Assembly (NCBI GenBank): GCA_028818995.1
Contig: JAPPMR010000857.1
Coordinates: 1-11,618, forward strand
DNA from: Candidatus Poribacteria bacterium
GTDB taxonomy: Bacteria > Poribacteria > WGA-4E > WGA-3G
Length of the DNA stretch: 11,618 nucleotides
Reading direction: 5' to 3'
In this document: positions 6,218-11,618 of the stretch, piece by piece
Numbering within the stretch: position 1 is the first letter of the stretch
Layout of the letters: the number at the start of each line of letters is the position of its first letter
Notes under the pieces: model-generated
The model's database searches: none
Told to the model about the DNA's origin: nothing
What the model saw: the letters and a program-made list of their open reading frames with translations, nothing else
Translations under genes and position numbers: made by a program

Positions 6218-6571
6218 ATGCAAAAAGCACTACTTATAATCTGTGTCTATTTCATTGTGTTTGTGTTTCTGGGGGTCTTATGGTATTATCCAGTGATGCC
6301 ATTTCTCTTTTATAACACACTCGCAGATTCTGAAATGAAGCAACGGATGGAAAACGATTTGATTGATTTTTATGGTATTGTTAATGAGATGCACCAACTT
6401 GTACGCGAAGGGACATCGCTCACTGGACGCGAAAAAGTTGTTTTCGTTCTCACGCCCCTGGGCGAGTACGGATTCATAATATGGCCCATTTTTGGTCTTC
6501 TATGGGGCTTGTGGCGTGGGATGTTTCATCTGTTCAGATTACGAAAATTAGATCCTGTCTCTTCCACTTAA
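6218..6571 (+). CDS. Small membrane protein with two hydrophobic segments, unknown function
   Basis: This 117-residue protein is not recognised. A hydrophobic segment spans about residues 4-22 (without a cleavage site I would trust, so probably a membrane anchor), followed by YYPVMPF and a charged middle region (about 33-75, ending REGTSLTGREK). A second hydrophobic stretch spans about 84-104 and includes the Trp/Gly-rich run WPIFGLLWGLWRG. The tail is basic (FRLRKLD). AGGGG lies 7 nt before ATG 6218 and supports the start. It is a single-gene transcript: a regulatory-looking leader lies upstream and a strong terminator follows. A membrane-associated accessory or regulatory protein is possible, but nothing in the sequence specifies it. 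Codon use looks like its neighbours. Confidence 0.75.
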   Translation: MQKALLIICVYFIVFVFLGVLWYYPVMPFLFYNTLADSEMKQRMENDLIDFYGIVNEMHQLVREGTSLTGREKVVFVLTPLGEYGFIIWPIFGLLWGLWRGMFHLFRLRKLDPVSST

Positions 6572-6595
6572 TAATTCAATGGATTTGAAAATCTT

Positions 6596-6635
6596 AAACA
6601 GGCGTTATCCTTAGGACACGCCTGTTTTATTTTTA
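6596..6635 (+). terminator. Rho-independent terminator after the small membrane-protein gene
   Basis: AAACAGGCGT (6596-6605) pairs perfectly with ACGCCTGTTT (6618-6627) around a 12-nt loop that can itself pair TCC with GGA. The tract TTTTATTTTTATA follows. It is 24 nt after the stop at 6571 and separates this gene from the pyrK-like/bioB unit. Confidence 0.85.
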
Positions 6636-6652
6636 TACAGTTCAAGGTTTTC

Positions 6653-6681
6653 TTGCCTTCCCTAATATGCAGTGGTATAAT
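6653..6681 (+). promoter_or_regulatory. Promoter of the pyrK-like/bioB unit
   Basis: TTGCCT (6653-6658), a 17-nt spacer and a perfect TATAAT (6676-6681) lie just after the terminator. Initiation is predicted near 6688. The -35 is identical to the one before the DUF6785-type gene. Confidence 0.6.
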
Positions 6682-6760
6682 TAAGGTTAGTATCCAATGA
6701 GTGAATACTAAGATTTTACATTCTATTCAAAGCAATCTGTTCAATACAAAATACTGCGCA

Positions 6761-7558
6761 ATGAATACTTTTGATACTCACACAAGGATCCTCTCAAATG
6801 AAAAAGTAGCAGAAGATCATTACCTATTACGTTGTGAGTGTCCTAAGATTGCACAGTATGCACAGCCAGGACAATTTATCCATGTCCTGATTTCAAACGG
6901 TGCTGGACTTTTACTTCGCCGTCCGTTTACAATCTATACGATTAACGGACATGAAATTACGATGCTCTATCAGATTATCGGTGAAGGAACACAGCGGTTA
7001 TCAGAGATGCCGAAAGGGACGTCGTTGCATGTATTGGGACCGCTCGGAAATACGTTTGATATTGAGAACACACCCCAACCGGCAATTTTAGTTGGCGGAG
7101 GTGCGGGCATCGCGTCTTTGATGTTGCTTGCAGTTACATTGCGTGAGCGTGGTATACAAACGTTCGGATTAGTAGGCGCGCAAAATCAGGGGAGGCTATT
7201 GAGCGTTAATGATTTGGAAGCAATAGGTGTTACAGTGCATATCGCTACCGATGATGGAAGTGTAGGACATCACGGATTTGTTACAGATATTCTAACAAAT
7301 ATGCTTAAAAAAAATAGTTTGAATCGTCCAACAATTTTCGCTTGTGGACCACACGCCATGCTTGCCGCTGTCTCAAAGATTACAACAGAATTTGAAGTTC
7401 CTACACAGGTTGCTATGGAAAATCGCATGGGGTGTGCGATGGGTGTATGTCTTGGGTGTGTTTGTCCCGTCCGTATTGATGCAAATCGGATTGAGTATCA
7501 ACGTGTTTGCACCGAAGGTCCAGTTTTTAATGCTAAAGATATTGCGTGGGAAATTTAA
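6761..7558 (+). CDS. pyrK: PyrK-like dihydroorotate dehydrogenase electron-transfer subunit / ferredoxin-reductase-family flavoprotein
   Basis: This 265-residue cytoplasmic electron-transfer protein binds FAD and one [2Fe-2S] cluster. In class 1B dihydroorotate dehydrogenase, PyrK passes electrons from PyrD to NAD+. Seen features are LLRRPFTI at 51-58 (FAD-binding RPFS/T motif), VLGPLGN at 91-97, VGGGAGIASL at 111-120 (NAD site), CGPHAML at 195-201 and the cluster motif with Cys225, Cys230, Cys233 and Cys250. It matches the B. subtilis PyrK plan end to end. No pyrD is in the window; bioB follows 9 nt later, so a role as reductant for another enzyme is possible. The start is uncertain: ATG 6761 fits the family N-terminus but lacks a ribosome site. 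An in-frame GTG at 6701 would add 20 residues and overlaps a 4-codon ATG ORF (6698-6712). Confidence 0.85.
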   Translation: MNTFDTHTRILSNEKVAEDHYLLRCECPKIAQYAQPGQFIHVLISNGAGLLLRRPFTIYTINGHEITMLYQIIGEGTQRLSEMPKGTSLHVLGPLGNTFDIENTPQPAILVGGGAGIASLMLLAVTLRERGIQTFGLVGAQNQGRLLSVNDLEAIGVTVHIATDDGSVGHHGFVTDILTNMLKKNSLNRPTIFACGPHAMLAAVSKITTEFEVPTQVAMENRMGCAMGVCLGCVCPVRIDANRIEYQRVCTEGPVFNAKDIAWEI

Positions 7559-7567
7559 CAAGCAGAA

Positions 7568-8665
7568 ATGGAATCTACATTCTATCACACATTAACAGCG
7601 ACAAGTCTTGAGGGAGAACTGCTCTCAGATTCTTGTTGTGAAAAGATATTATCCGCCTCGGAAGTAGAATTACTTCCGTTGTTAGATGCTGCGTATCAGG
7701 TTCGCAAAACATATTTTCAAAACACAGTCCAACTGCATATTCTCAATAACGCACAGAACGGCAATTGTCCAGAGGACTGCCACTACTGCGTGCAAGCAAA
7801 AACTGCAACGACAGATATTGATACCTATTCCTTAAAACCTGAAGCCGAAGTTCTGGCTGAGGCAGAACGCGCGTATCAGTCTGGCGCGTACCGCTACTGC
7901 GTAGTGATGAGTGGGCGCGGACCAAGTCCTAAACGAGTTACACAACTCGCGCAATTAATCCAAACGGTAAAATCAAGGTACCCGATTGAGGTGTGTTTAT
8001 CTGTGGGATTGATTAATGAACCCGCTGCTCGCACATTAAAAGAAGCGGGATTGGATAGATTAAACCACAATCTTAACACTTCAGAATCACACTATCCGAA
8101 AATATGTAGCACACATACCTATCAGGATAGAATGGGGACGCTACGTGCTGCACAGGCTGTTGGGCTTGCCTGCTGCTCAGGTGTGATTGTTGGAATGGGC
8201 GAAGGAAATAGTGATTTAATTAGGGTGGCAAAGGAGCTGCGTAGGTTGGAAGTAGCCTCAATTCCTGTCAATTTTTTCTTGCCGATTGATGGCACGCAGT
8301 TGTCAGAATCGTTTACGGAAACCCAGTGGAGTGCGTCTACTACTTTAACACCAGACTACTGTTTGCGTGTGTTGTGTCTGTATCGACTCCTAAATCCGAG
8401 TGCAGAGATACGGGTAGCGGCAGGCAGGGAACACCACCTACGAGGTATGGAGGTCATGGCACTCTATCCCGCGAATTCTATGTTTTTGGAAGGCTATCTT
8501 AATGCAACAGGGAAGGAATCTTTACGCACGCTGCAGATGATACATGATGCAGGGTTTACCGTTGAGACAAATTCCGAAATATCAGAACAAATACAGACTG
8601 AACAGGGAGGAGTGCTTCTCAAAGAGTTAGAAGTGCTTCGCCCGCGAATGGAATCCAATACATAA
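7568..8665 (+). CDS. bioB: Biotin synthase (radical SAM)
   Basis: BioB inserts sulfur into dethiobiotin to make biotin. It uses a SAM-cleaving [4Fe-4S] cluster and a sacrificial [2Fe-2S] cluster. The 365 residues contain CPEDCHYC with Cys67, Cys71 and Cys74 (radical SAM cluster). The second-cluster cysteines are in RYCVV (Cys111), EVCLSVG (Cys143) and CCSGVIVG (Cys203), with the Arg motif IRVAAGRE at 281-288. NHNLNTS at 166-172 is the SAM/substrate loop; it has Asn where E. coli has Asp155, as I recall for Bacillus-type BioB. SIPVNFFLPIDGT and GYLNATG are also family hallmarks. It is slightly longer than the usual 330-350, with a C-terminal tail after GFTVETN (329-335). It follows the PyrK-like gene by 9 nt, suggesting one transcript. 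No bioA, bioD or bioF is in the window. Confidence 0.95.
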   Translation: MESTFYHTLTATSLEGELLSDSCCEKILSASEVELLPLLDAAYQVRKTYFQNTVQLHILNNAQNGNCPEDCHYCVQAKTATTDIDTYSLKPEAEVLAEAERAYQSGAYRYCVVMSGRGPSPKRVTQLAQLIQTVKSRYPIEVCLSVGLINEPAARTLKEAGLDRLNHNLNTSESHYPKICSTHTYQDRMGTLRAAQAVGLACCSGVIVGMGEGNSDLIRVAKELRRLEVASIPVNFFLPIDGTQLSESFTETQWSASTTLTPDYCLRVLCLYRLLNPSAEIRVAAGREHHLRGMEVMALYPANSMFLEGYLNATGKESLRTLQMIHDAGFTVETNSEISEQIQTEQGGVLLKELEVLRPRMESNT

Positions 8666-8719
8666 CTTAATAGCAATCGCAGCTTTCCTCCTTAAGATTC
8701 AATAAATTAACGGCTATGA

Positions 8720-8796
8720 GTAGAGCGGAGCAAAACCCGACAATATTAGGGTTCCAGGACCAACATGTCGGGTTTCGCAAGCTCTACCCGACCTAC
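8720..8796. repeat. Palindromic intergenic repeat after bioB
   Basis: The outer arms GTAGAGC (8720-8726) and GCTCTAC (8781-8787) enclose perfect inner 10-bp arms, AAACCCGACA (8733-8742) and TGTCGGGTTT (8766-8775), with a 23-nt centre. The right end reads on through CCGACCTAC (8788-8796). This GTAGGTCGGGT...CGAAACCCGACA style of repeat resembles short interspersed palindromes I associate with Poribacteria, cyanobacteria and related genomes (memory, not checked). It lies in the gap between the convergent bioB and serS genes, where it could serve as a hairpin for both 3' ends. Confidence 0.7.
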
Positions 8797-8821
8797 AATC
8801 CACGCGCGTTTAGACTATATT

Positions 8822-8850
8822 TCGGTCTTAGTGTTATCAAACACTTCCGA
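8822..8850. repeat. Small hairpin between bioB and serS 3' ends
   Basis: AGTGTT (8830-8835) and AACACT (8840-8845) pair around a 4-nt loop, with outer TCGG (8822-8825) and CCGA (8847-8850). No T-run follows on either strand, so it is not a standard intrinsic terminator. The rest of the gap (8851-8911) holds nothing I can identify. Confidence 0.3.
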
Positions 8851-8911
8851 TTAAATCATTATGCAAATCGGTATCTGGGATATAGTTAAGTTTCATAGTT
8901 TGAAGTCTCAA

Positions 8912-10201
8912 TCATCCAATCTGTTTCAAACCACCCATATACGGTTGCAACACAGCAGGCACACGCACTGTCCCATCCAGATTCTGATATGTTTCAAGAA
9001 GTGCGATTACGACCCGCGGCAGTGCTGTGCCAGACGCATTGAGCGTGTGGATAAATTCTGGTTTTGCACCGGCTTCTGGGCGATATCGGATATTCGCACG
9101 GCGCGCTTGGAACGCCTCAAAATTACTACAAGAAGAAACCTCTAAAAACTTTTCTCCTGCTGGTGCCCAGACCTCAATATCGTAGCATTTCGCGGCAGCA
9201 AAGGAGAGCTCTACCGTGCAATGCTGTACAACACGATACGGCAAACCGAGTGCCTGCAAAACACTCTCCGCATTTTCTAAAAGCGTTTCATGTTCTGCAT
9301 AAGAAGTTTCCGGCGTGGTAAACTTCACCATCTCTACTTTGTCAAATTGATGGATGCGTTGTAAACCGCGCGTGTCTTTGCCATACGCACCTGCTTCCCG
9401 ACGAAAACACGGCGTGTAAGCAGTATAGTAGATAGGCAAATCTTCTGCGGATAATATTTCATCCGCGAAAAGGTTGGTTACAGGCACTTCGGCAGTCGGA
9501 ATAAGAAACAGATCGCTATCAGGGTTTTCTTCGTCTCTGTCGCACCGATACATATCCGCCTCTAATTTTGGGATTTGACCTGTCCCTGTCATTGTGGGAC
9601 GGTTCGCGAGAAATGGAGGAGAAACCTCAGTATAGCCGTGTTGGGTTGTATGTAAGTCAAGCATGAACTGGATCAAAGCACGTTCCAATCGCGCTCCTAA
9701 TCCTTTGAAAACAACGAAGTTGCTACCTGCAACCTTCGCACCTCGTTGAAAATCAACAATATCTAACGTTTCCGCAATTTCCCAATGCGGTTTGAGTTCA
9801 AAGTCAAAATTTGGCAGTTCACCCCACGTCTTAATTTCAATGTTATCCGCTTCACCCGTGCCAAAAGGTGTGCTTGCTTCTGGCATATTCGGGATAGTCA
9901 AACAGATGGAGTCTATCTCAACTTTAAGATCGTTTGCCTCTGCGTTACGCTCCTTGATTTCTTGGGAGAGTTTCCGCATCTCCGCAATCGTCTCTGTTGC
10001 GTCCTGTTTTTCCTTTTTTAATTGGGCAATTTGTTGTGAAACCTGATTTTGATGCGCTTGGAGAGTTTGTGTGTGTGTCAAGTTTTCACGCCAGCGCGTA
10101 TCCAGTTCAATCAGTCTATCTAAGTCCGCATCAGTCTGGCGATCTGCTAACATTTGACGGACGGCTTCGGTATTTTCGCGAATAAATTTGAGGTCAAGCA
10201 C
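8912..10201 (-). CDS. serS: Seryl-tRNA synthetase
   Basis: This class II aminoacyl-tRNA synthetase charges tRNA-Ser (and tRNA-Sec where present). Its 429 residues are the full family length. An N-terminal long coiled-coil arm (about 25-100, rich in Gln, Lys and Glu) contacts the tRNA. The catalytic core shows TGTGQIPKLEADMYR at 205-219, IPTAEVPVTN at 234-243, motif 2 CFRREAGAYGKDTRGL at 265-280 with HQFDKVE, YDIEVWAPAGEKFLEVSSCSNFEAFQARR at 340-368 and motif 3 around TLNASGTALPR at 386-396. The usual TGD before the SFAAAK segment is TVE (329-331), a mild variation. The start is GTG 10201, with GAGGAG (10217-10212) about 10 nt upstream and no nearer alternative. It lies 96 bp downstream of the TPR gene on the same strand and converges on bioB. 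Confidence 0.97.
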   Translation of the reverse strand: MLDLKFIRENTEAVRQMLADRQTDADLDRLIELDTRWRENLTHTQTLQAHQNQVSQQIAQLKKEKQDATETIAEMRKLSQEIKERNAEANDLKVEIDSICLTIPNMPEASTPFGTGEADNIEIKTWGELPNFDFELKPHWEIAETLDIVDFQRGAKVAGSNFVVFKGLGARLERALIQFMLDLHTTQHGYTEVSPPFLANRPTMTGTGQIPKLEADMYRCDRDEENPDSDLFLIPTAEVPVTNLFADEILSAEDLPIYYTAYTPCFRREAGAYGKDTRGLQRIHQFDKVEMVKFTTPETSYAEHETLLENAESVLQALGLPYRVVQHCTVELSFAAAKCYDIEVWAPAGEKFLEVSSCSNFEAFQARRANIRYRPEAGAKPEFIHTLNASGTALPRVVIALLETYQNLDGTVRVPAVLQPYMGGLKQIG

Positions 10202-10252
10202 TGCGGTTTTGCTCCTCTATTTTTGGGTTTTATGCTGTAGCAAGTTTATAAT

Positions 10253-10280
10253 TAGAACAACTACAACATTGTAGAACAAT
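10253..10280. promoter_or_regulatory. Palindrome flanked by TAGAACAA direct repeats upstream of serS
   Basis: CTACAACATTGTAG (10261-10274) has 6-bp arms around CA. The octamer TAGAACAA occurs at 10253-10260 and again at 10272-10279, a 19-bp period. The block lies in the 96-bp gap where a serS promoter would be expected. I could not place a convincing -35/-10 pair, nor T-box features. It is a possible operator, low confidence. Confidence 0.3.
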
Positions 10281-10297
10281 TTGTGGCTGTTCTGCAC

Positions 10298-11011
10298 TTA
10301 ATGTCCGGTGCGCCAACTATACTTTTGCCAATAGTCGGGGTTGTTAAGTTCTTGAAGATGTCTTTCTACTTGAACTATGATATTTTTATCGGTTGTAAGT
10401 TCCAAGATTTTCTGAAAATCCGATTTTGCTTCTTGCACCTGTCCAAGGAATCCTTTTGTTTCGCCTCGAATTTTATAAGTTTTGACATCATCAGGATTTT
10501 GTTGGATTTTCTCATCAAACCCAGTAATTCCTTCCTCGTAAAAATTTAGAATGTCTTCCGCATCCTGTCGTTCGGAAAGGATTGCTGGCGCACCTGGATC
10601 AATCTTAAGTGCTTCATCGTAATCGGTGATTGCGGCTTCATATTGGTCCAAATTATATTTGGCGTTTCCTCGTCTGTAGTAGGTATCAGAAAGGTAGGGG
10701 AAGTTAGGATCTAGTCGTATCACTTCGTCTAAGTCTGAAATCACAGAACGGAGTCCTGCGTTACGATCAGAAGTCAGGAACTCGCGGAGTGCCAGGTAGT
10801 CTCTTAGACATGCCCGATGGAAATACGCTTCGGCATAATTCGGATTGAGGCGAATAGCCTCATCGTAATCGGCAAGGGAAGCCGGATCTGGGTCTAATAA
10901 AGTTCTCGCTAACCCTCGCTTGAAGTAGGCTTCCGCAGAATTTGGATTACGTCGAATAGCCTCATTGTACTCATTGAGTACGGATGTATCAGGTCGTCTG
11001 AAAATTCGCAT
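10298..11011 (-). CDS. Tetratricopeptide-repeat (TPR) protein
   Basis: This 237-residue soluble protein is made mostly of TPR helices, used in the family for protein-protein contacts. Clear units carry the AEAYFKRGLA / ADYDEAIRLNPN pattern: about 25-58, 59-103 (with an inserted segment around 75-90), 108-139 (DTYYRRGNAKY...ALKIDP) and a more diverged one around 175-206. No signal peptide, enzyme domain or membrane segment is seen. I chose ATG 11011, preceded by GAGGGA, giving an N-terminus of MRIFRRPDTSVL; an in-frame GTG at 11101 would add 30 non-repeat residues and has no ribosome site. It is upstream of serS on the same strand and downstream of the tRNA pair, so partial read-through from either is possible. 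Specific function unknown. Confidence 0.85.
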   Translation of the reverse strand: MRIFRRPDTSVLNEYNEAIRRNPNSAEAYFKRGLARTLLDPDPASLADYDEAIRLNPNYAEAYFHRACLRDYLALREFLTSDRNAGLRSVISDLDEVIRLDPNFPYLSDTYYRRGNAKYNLDQYEAAITDYDEALKIDPGAPAILSERQDAEDILNFYEEGITGFDEKIQQNPDDVKTYKIRGETKGFLGQVQEAKSDFQKILELTTDKNIIVQVERHLQELNNPDYWQKYSWRTGH

Positions 11012-11129
11012 GTTTGTCCCTCTATGCTTGATATTGTTAGCACGGATAGCAATTGATGGTAGACTGTCCTGTGACGAAAAAACCACAGTGTTGTAAGGCA
11101 CAACCTGTGGCTAATTCTTCAAATATAAA

Positions 11130-11204
11130 CGGGCCCGACGGGATTTGAACCCGCGACCTCCTGCGTGACAGGCAGGCGCGCTAAACCAACTGCGCCACGA
11201 GCCC
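11130..11204 (-). tRNA. tRNA-Asp (GUC)
   Basis: A complete 75-nt cloverleaf is present. The acceptor GGGCTCG pairs with CGGGCCC (one G-U), the D arm is GCGC/GCGC, and the anticodon stem CCTGC/GCAGG encloses loop CTGTCAC, so the anticodon is GTC. The T arm is GCGGG-TTCAAAT-CCCGT (one G-U at its base) and the discriminator is G. CCA is not encoded. It lies 19 nt downstream of tRNA-Val on the same strand. Confidence 0.96.
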
Positions 11205-11223
11205 ATAAAGATCACCTAACAGG

Positions 11224-11297
11224 TAGGCGGGACAGGACTTGAACCTGTGACCTACAGCTTGTAAGGCTGTCGCTCTAGCCACCTGAGCTACCCGCCC
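11224..11297 (-). tRNA. tRNA-Val (UAC)
   Basis: A complete 74-nt cloverleaf is present. The D arm is GCTC/GAGC, the anticodon stem ACAGC/GCTGT has loop CTTACAA (anticodon TAC), the T arm is ACAGG-TTCAAGT-CCTGT and the discriminator is A. The acceptor GGGCGGG pairs with CCCGCCT, which leaves a G1-U72 wobble at the tip instead of G-C. CCA is not encoded (CCT follows). It is the first gene of the tRNA transcript. Confidence 0.95.
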
Positions 11298-11339
11298 AAA
11301 ATGAGATTGCTTTAGCATCCCATCTCAAGGACGCTATTA

Positions 11340-11368
11340 AGTATAACACGTACTTTGTAGTTTGTCAA
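11340..11368 (-). promoter_or_regulatory. Promoter of the tRNA-Val/tRNA-Asp transcript
   Basis: On the minus strand TTGACA (11368-11363, perfect -35), a 17-nt spacer and TATACT (11345-11340) give the best promoter in the window. Initiation near 11333 gives about 35 nt before tRNA-Val, including a GAGAT/ATCTC inverted repeat. The rest of the gap to 11453 is T/A-rich and shows nothing else. Confidence 0.75.
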
Positions 11369-11453
11369 GAAAATTTGATTTTTTGACAAAAGTTTTTTTG
11401 GACATCGCTTATGAGTTGCCCCTGATTGTAGGTTGAACCTTCGTCAATACAAA

Positions 11454-11618
11454 TCATTTCCGCGGTTCGTCATTTCCACGGTAAGGTCGCGTGCCGCGGA
11501 CAAGCACTTTCTTTGGATTGTCTCCTGACGCGAGTTCATCCGCACTATGGTAACCGAGTGTCATACTCATCCGTGTCCTATCTGTGCGATTGATTCCAGC
11601 CGAGTGGATTATCATGCT
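11454..11618 (-). CDS. Phytanoyl-CoA dioxygenase (PhyH)-family protein, C-terminal 54 residues only
   Basis: The frame is open from the window edge to TGA (11456-11454). It contains HSAGINRTDRTR near the start of the fragment: a His followed 11 residues later by an Arg, as in the PhyH H-x10-R pair where the His is the distal Fe(II) ligand and the Arg binds 2-oxoglutarate. MSMTLGYHSADEL follows, then a short basic tail (LVRGTRPYRGND). PhyH proteins are Fe(II)/2-oxoglutarate-dependent oxygenases and are greatly expanded in Poribacteria-like genomes. The N-terminal HxD pair lies outside the window. The fragment is short, so the call rests on this motif and the tail. Confidence 0.75.
   Translation of the reverse strand, partial: SMIIHSAGINRTDRTRMSMTLGYHSADELASGDNPKKVLVRGTRPYRGNDEPRK

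Noticed and set aside
8861..9145. Plus-strand ORF of 94 codons starting in the bioB-serS gap
   Set aside because: Most of it is antisense to serS, and its composition (Cys, His and Arg-rich) is typical of a shadow frame.
10202..10297. T-box leader ahead of serS
   Set aside because: The gap to the TPR gene is under 100 nt, with no T-box bulge sequence and no terminator/antiterminator pair.

Overview
The window is an ordinary-density chromosomal segment of a bacterium with moderate GC content and AT-rich intergenic regions. Several features suggest Candidatus Poribacteria or a close Planctomycetes-like relative. These are a DUF6785/DUF6784-type polytopic membrane protein, the end of a phytanoyl-CoA-dioxygenase-family protein, a DapA-superfamily aldolase lacking the classical DHDPS arginine, a TPR protein, and short palindromic intergenic repeats. 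The assignment is inferred from gene content only; no rRNA or marker phylogeny is available here. Starts are mixed (ATG and GTG), and promoters resembling sigma-70 (-35/-10, 17-nt spacing) are visible.

Layout. Minus strand 1-1980: a 3'-truncated aroA (EPSP synthase), preceded by a DapA/NanA-family aldolase with its own promoter. 1981-2522: an intergenic region with a symmetric nested inverted-repeat element of 158 bp. Plus strand 2523-4415: the DUF6785-type membrane protein, possibly read from a leaderless mRNA. Minus strand 5755-4420: a two-gene unit of a cytoplasmic metallophosphoesterase followed by a STAS (anti-sigma-factor-antagonist-like) protein, convergent with the membrane-protein gene and separated from it by only 4 bp. 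5756-6217: an AT-rich regulatory-looking gap with an orphan Shine-Dalgarno sequence, a perfect 18-bp palindrome and a leader with two competing pairings. Plus strand 6218-6571: a small two-helix membrane protein closed by a strong intrinsic terminator. Plus strand 6761-8665: a PyrK-like flavin/[2Fe-2S] reductase and biotin synthase (bioB) 9 nt apart, followed by a second palindromic repeat. Minus strand 11297-8912: tRNA-Val and tRNA-Asp under one promoter, then a TPR protein and seryl-tRNA synthetase (serS). The right edge holds the last 54 codons of a PhyH-family dioxygenase.

Functionally this is housekeeping (aroA, serS, tRNAs, bioB) mixed with genes of uncertain role. No mobile-element genes, CRISPR array or defence system are visible. 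The points most worth following are the covarying nested repeat, the reductase-bioB pairing, the serine at the glyphosate-site proline position of EPSP synthase, the possible leaderless start of the DUF6785 gene, and the structured region at 5930-6217.
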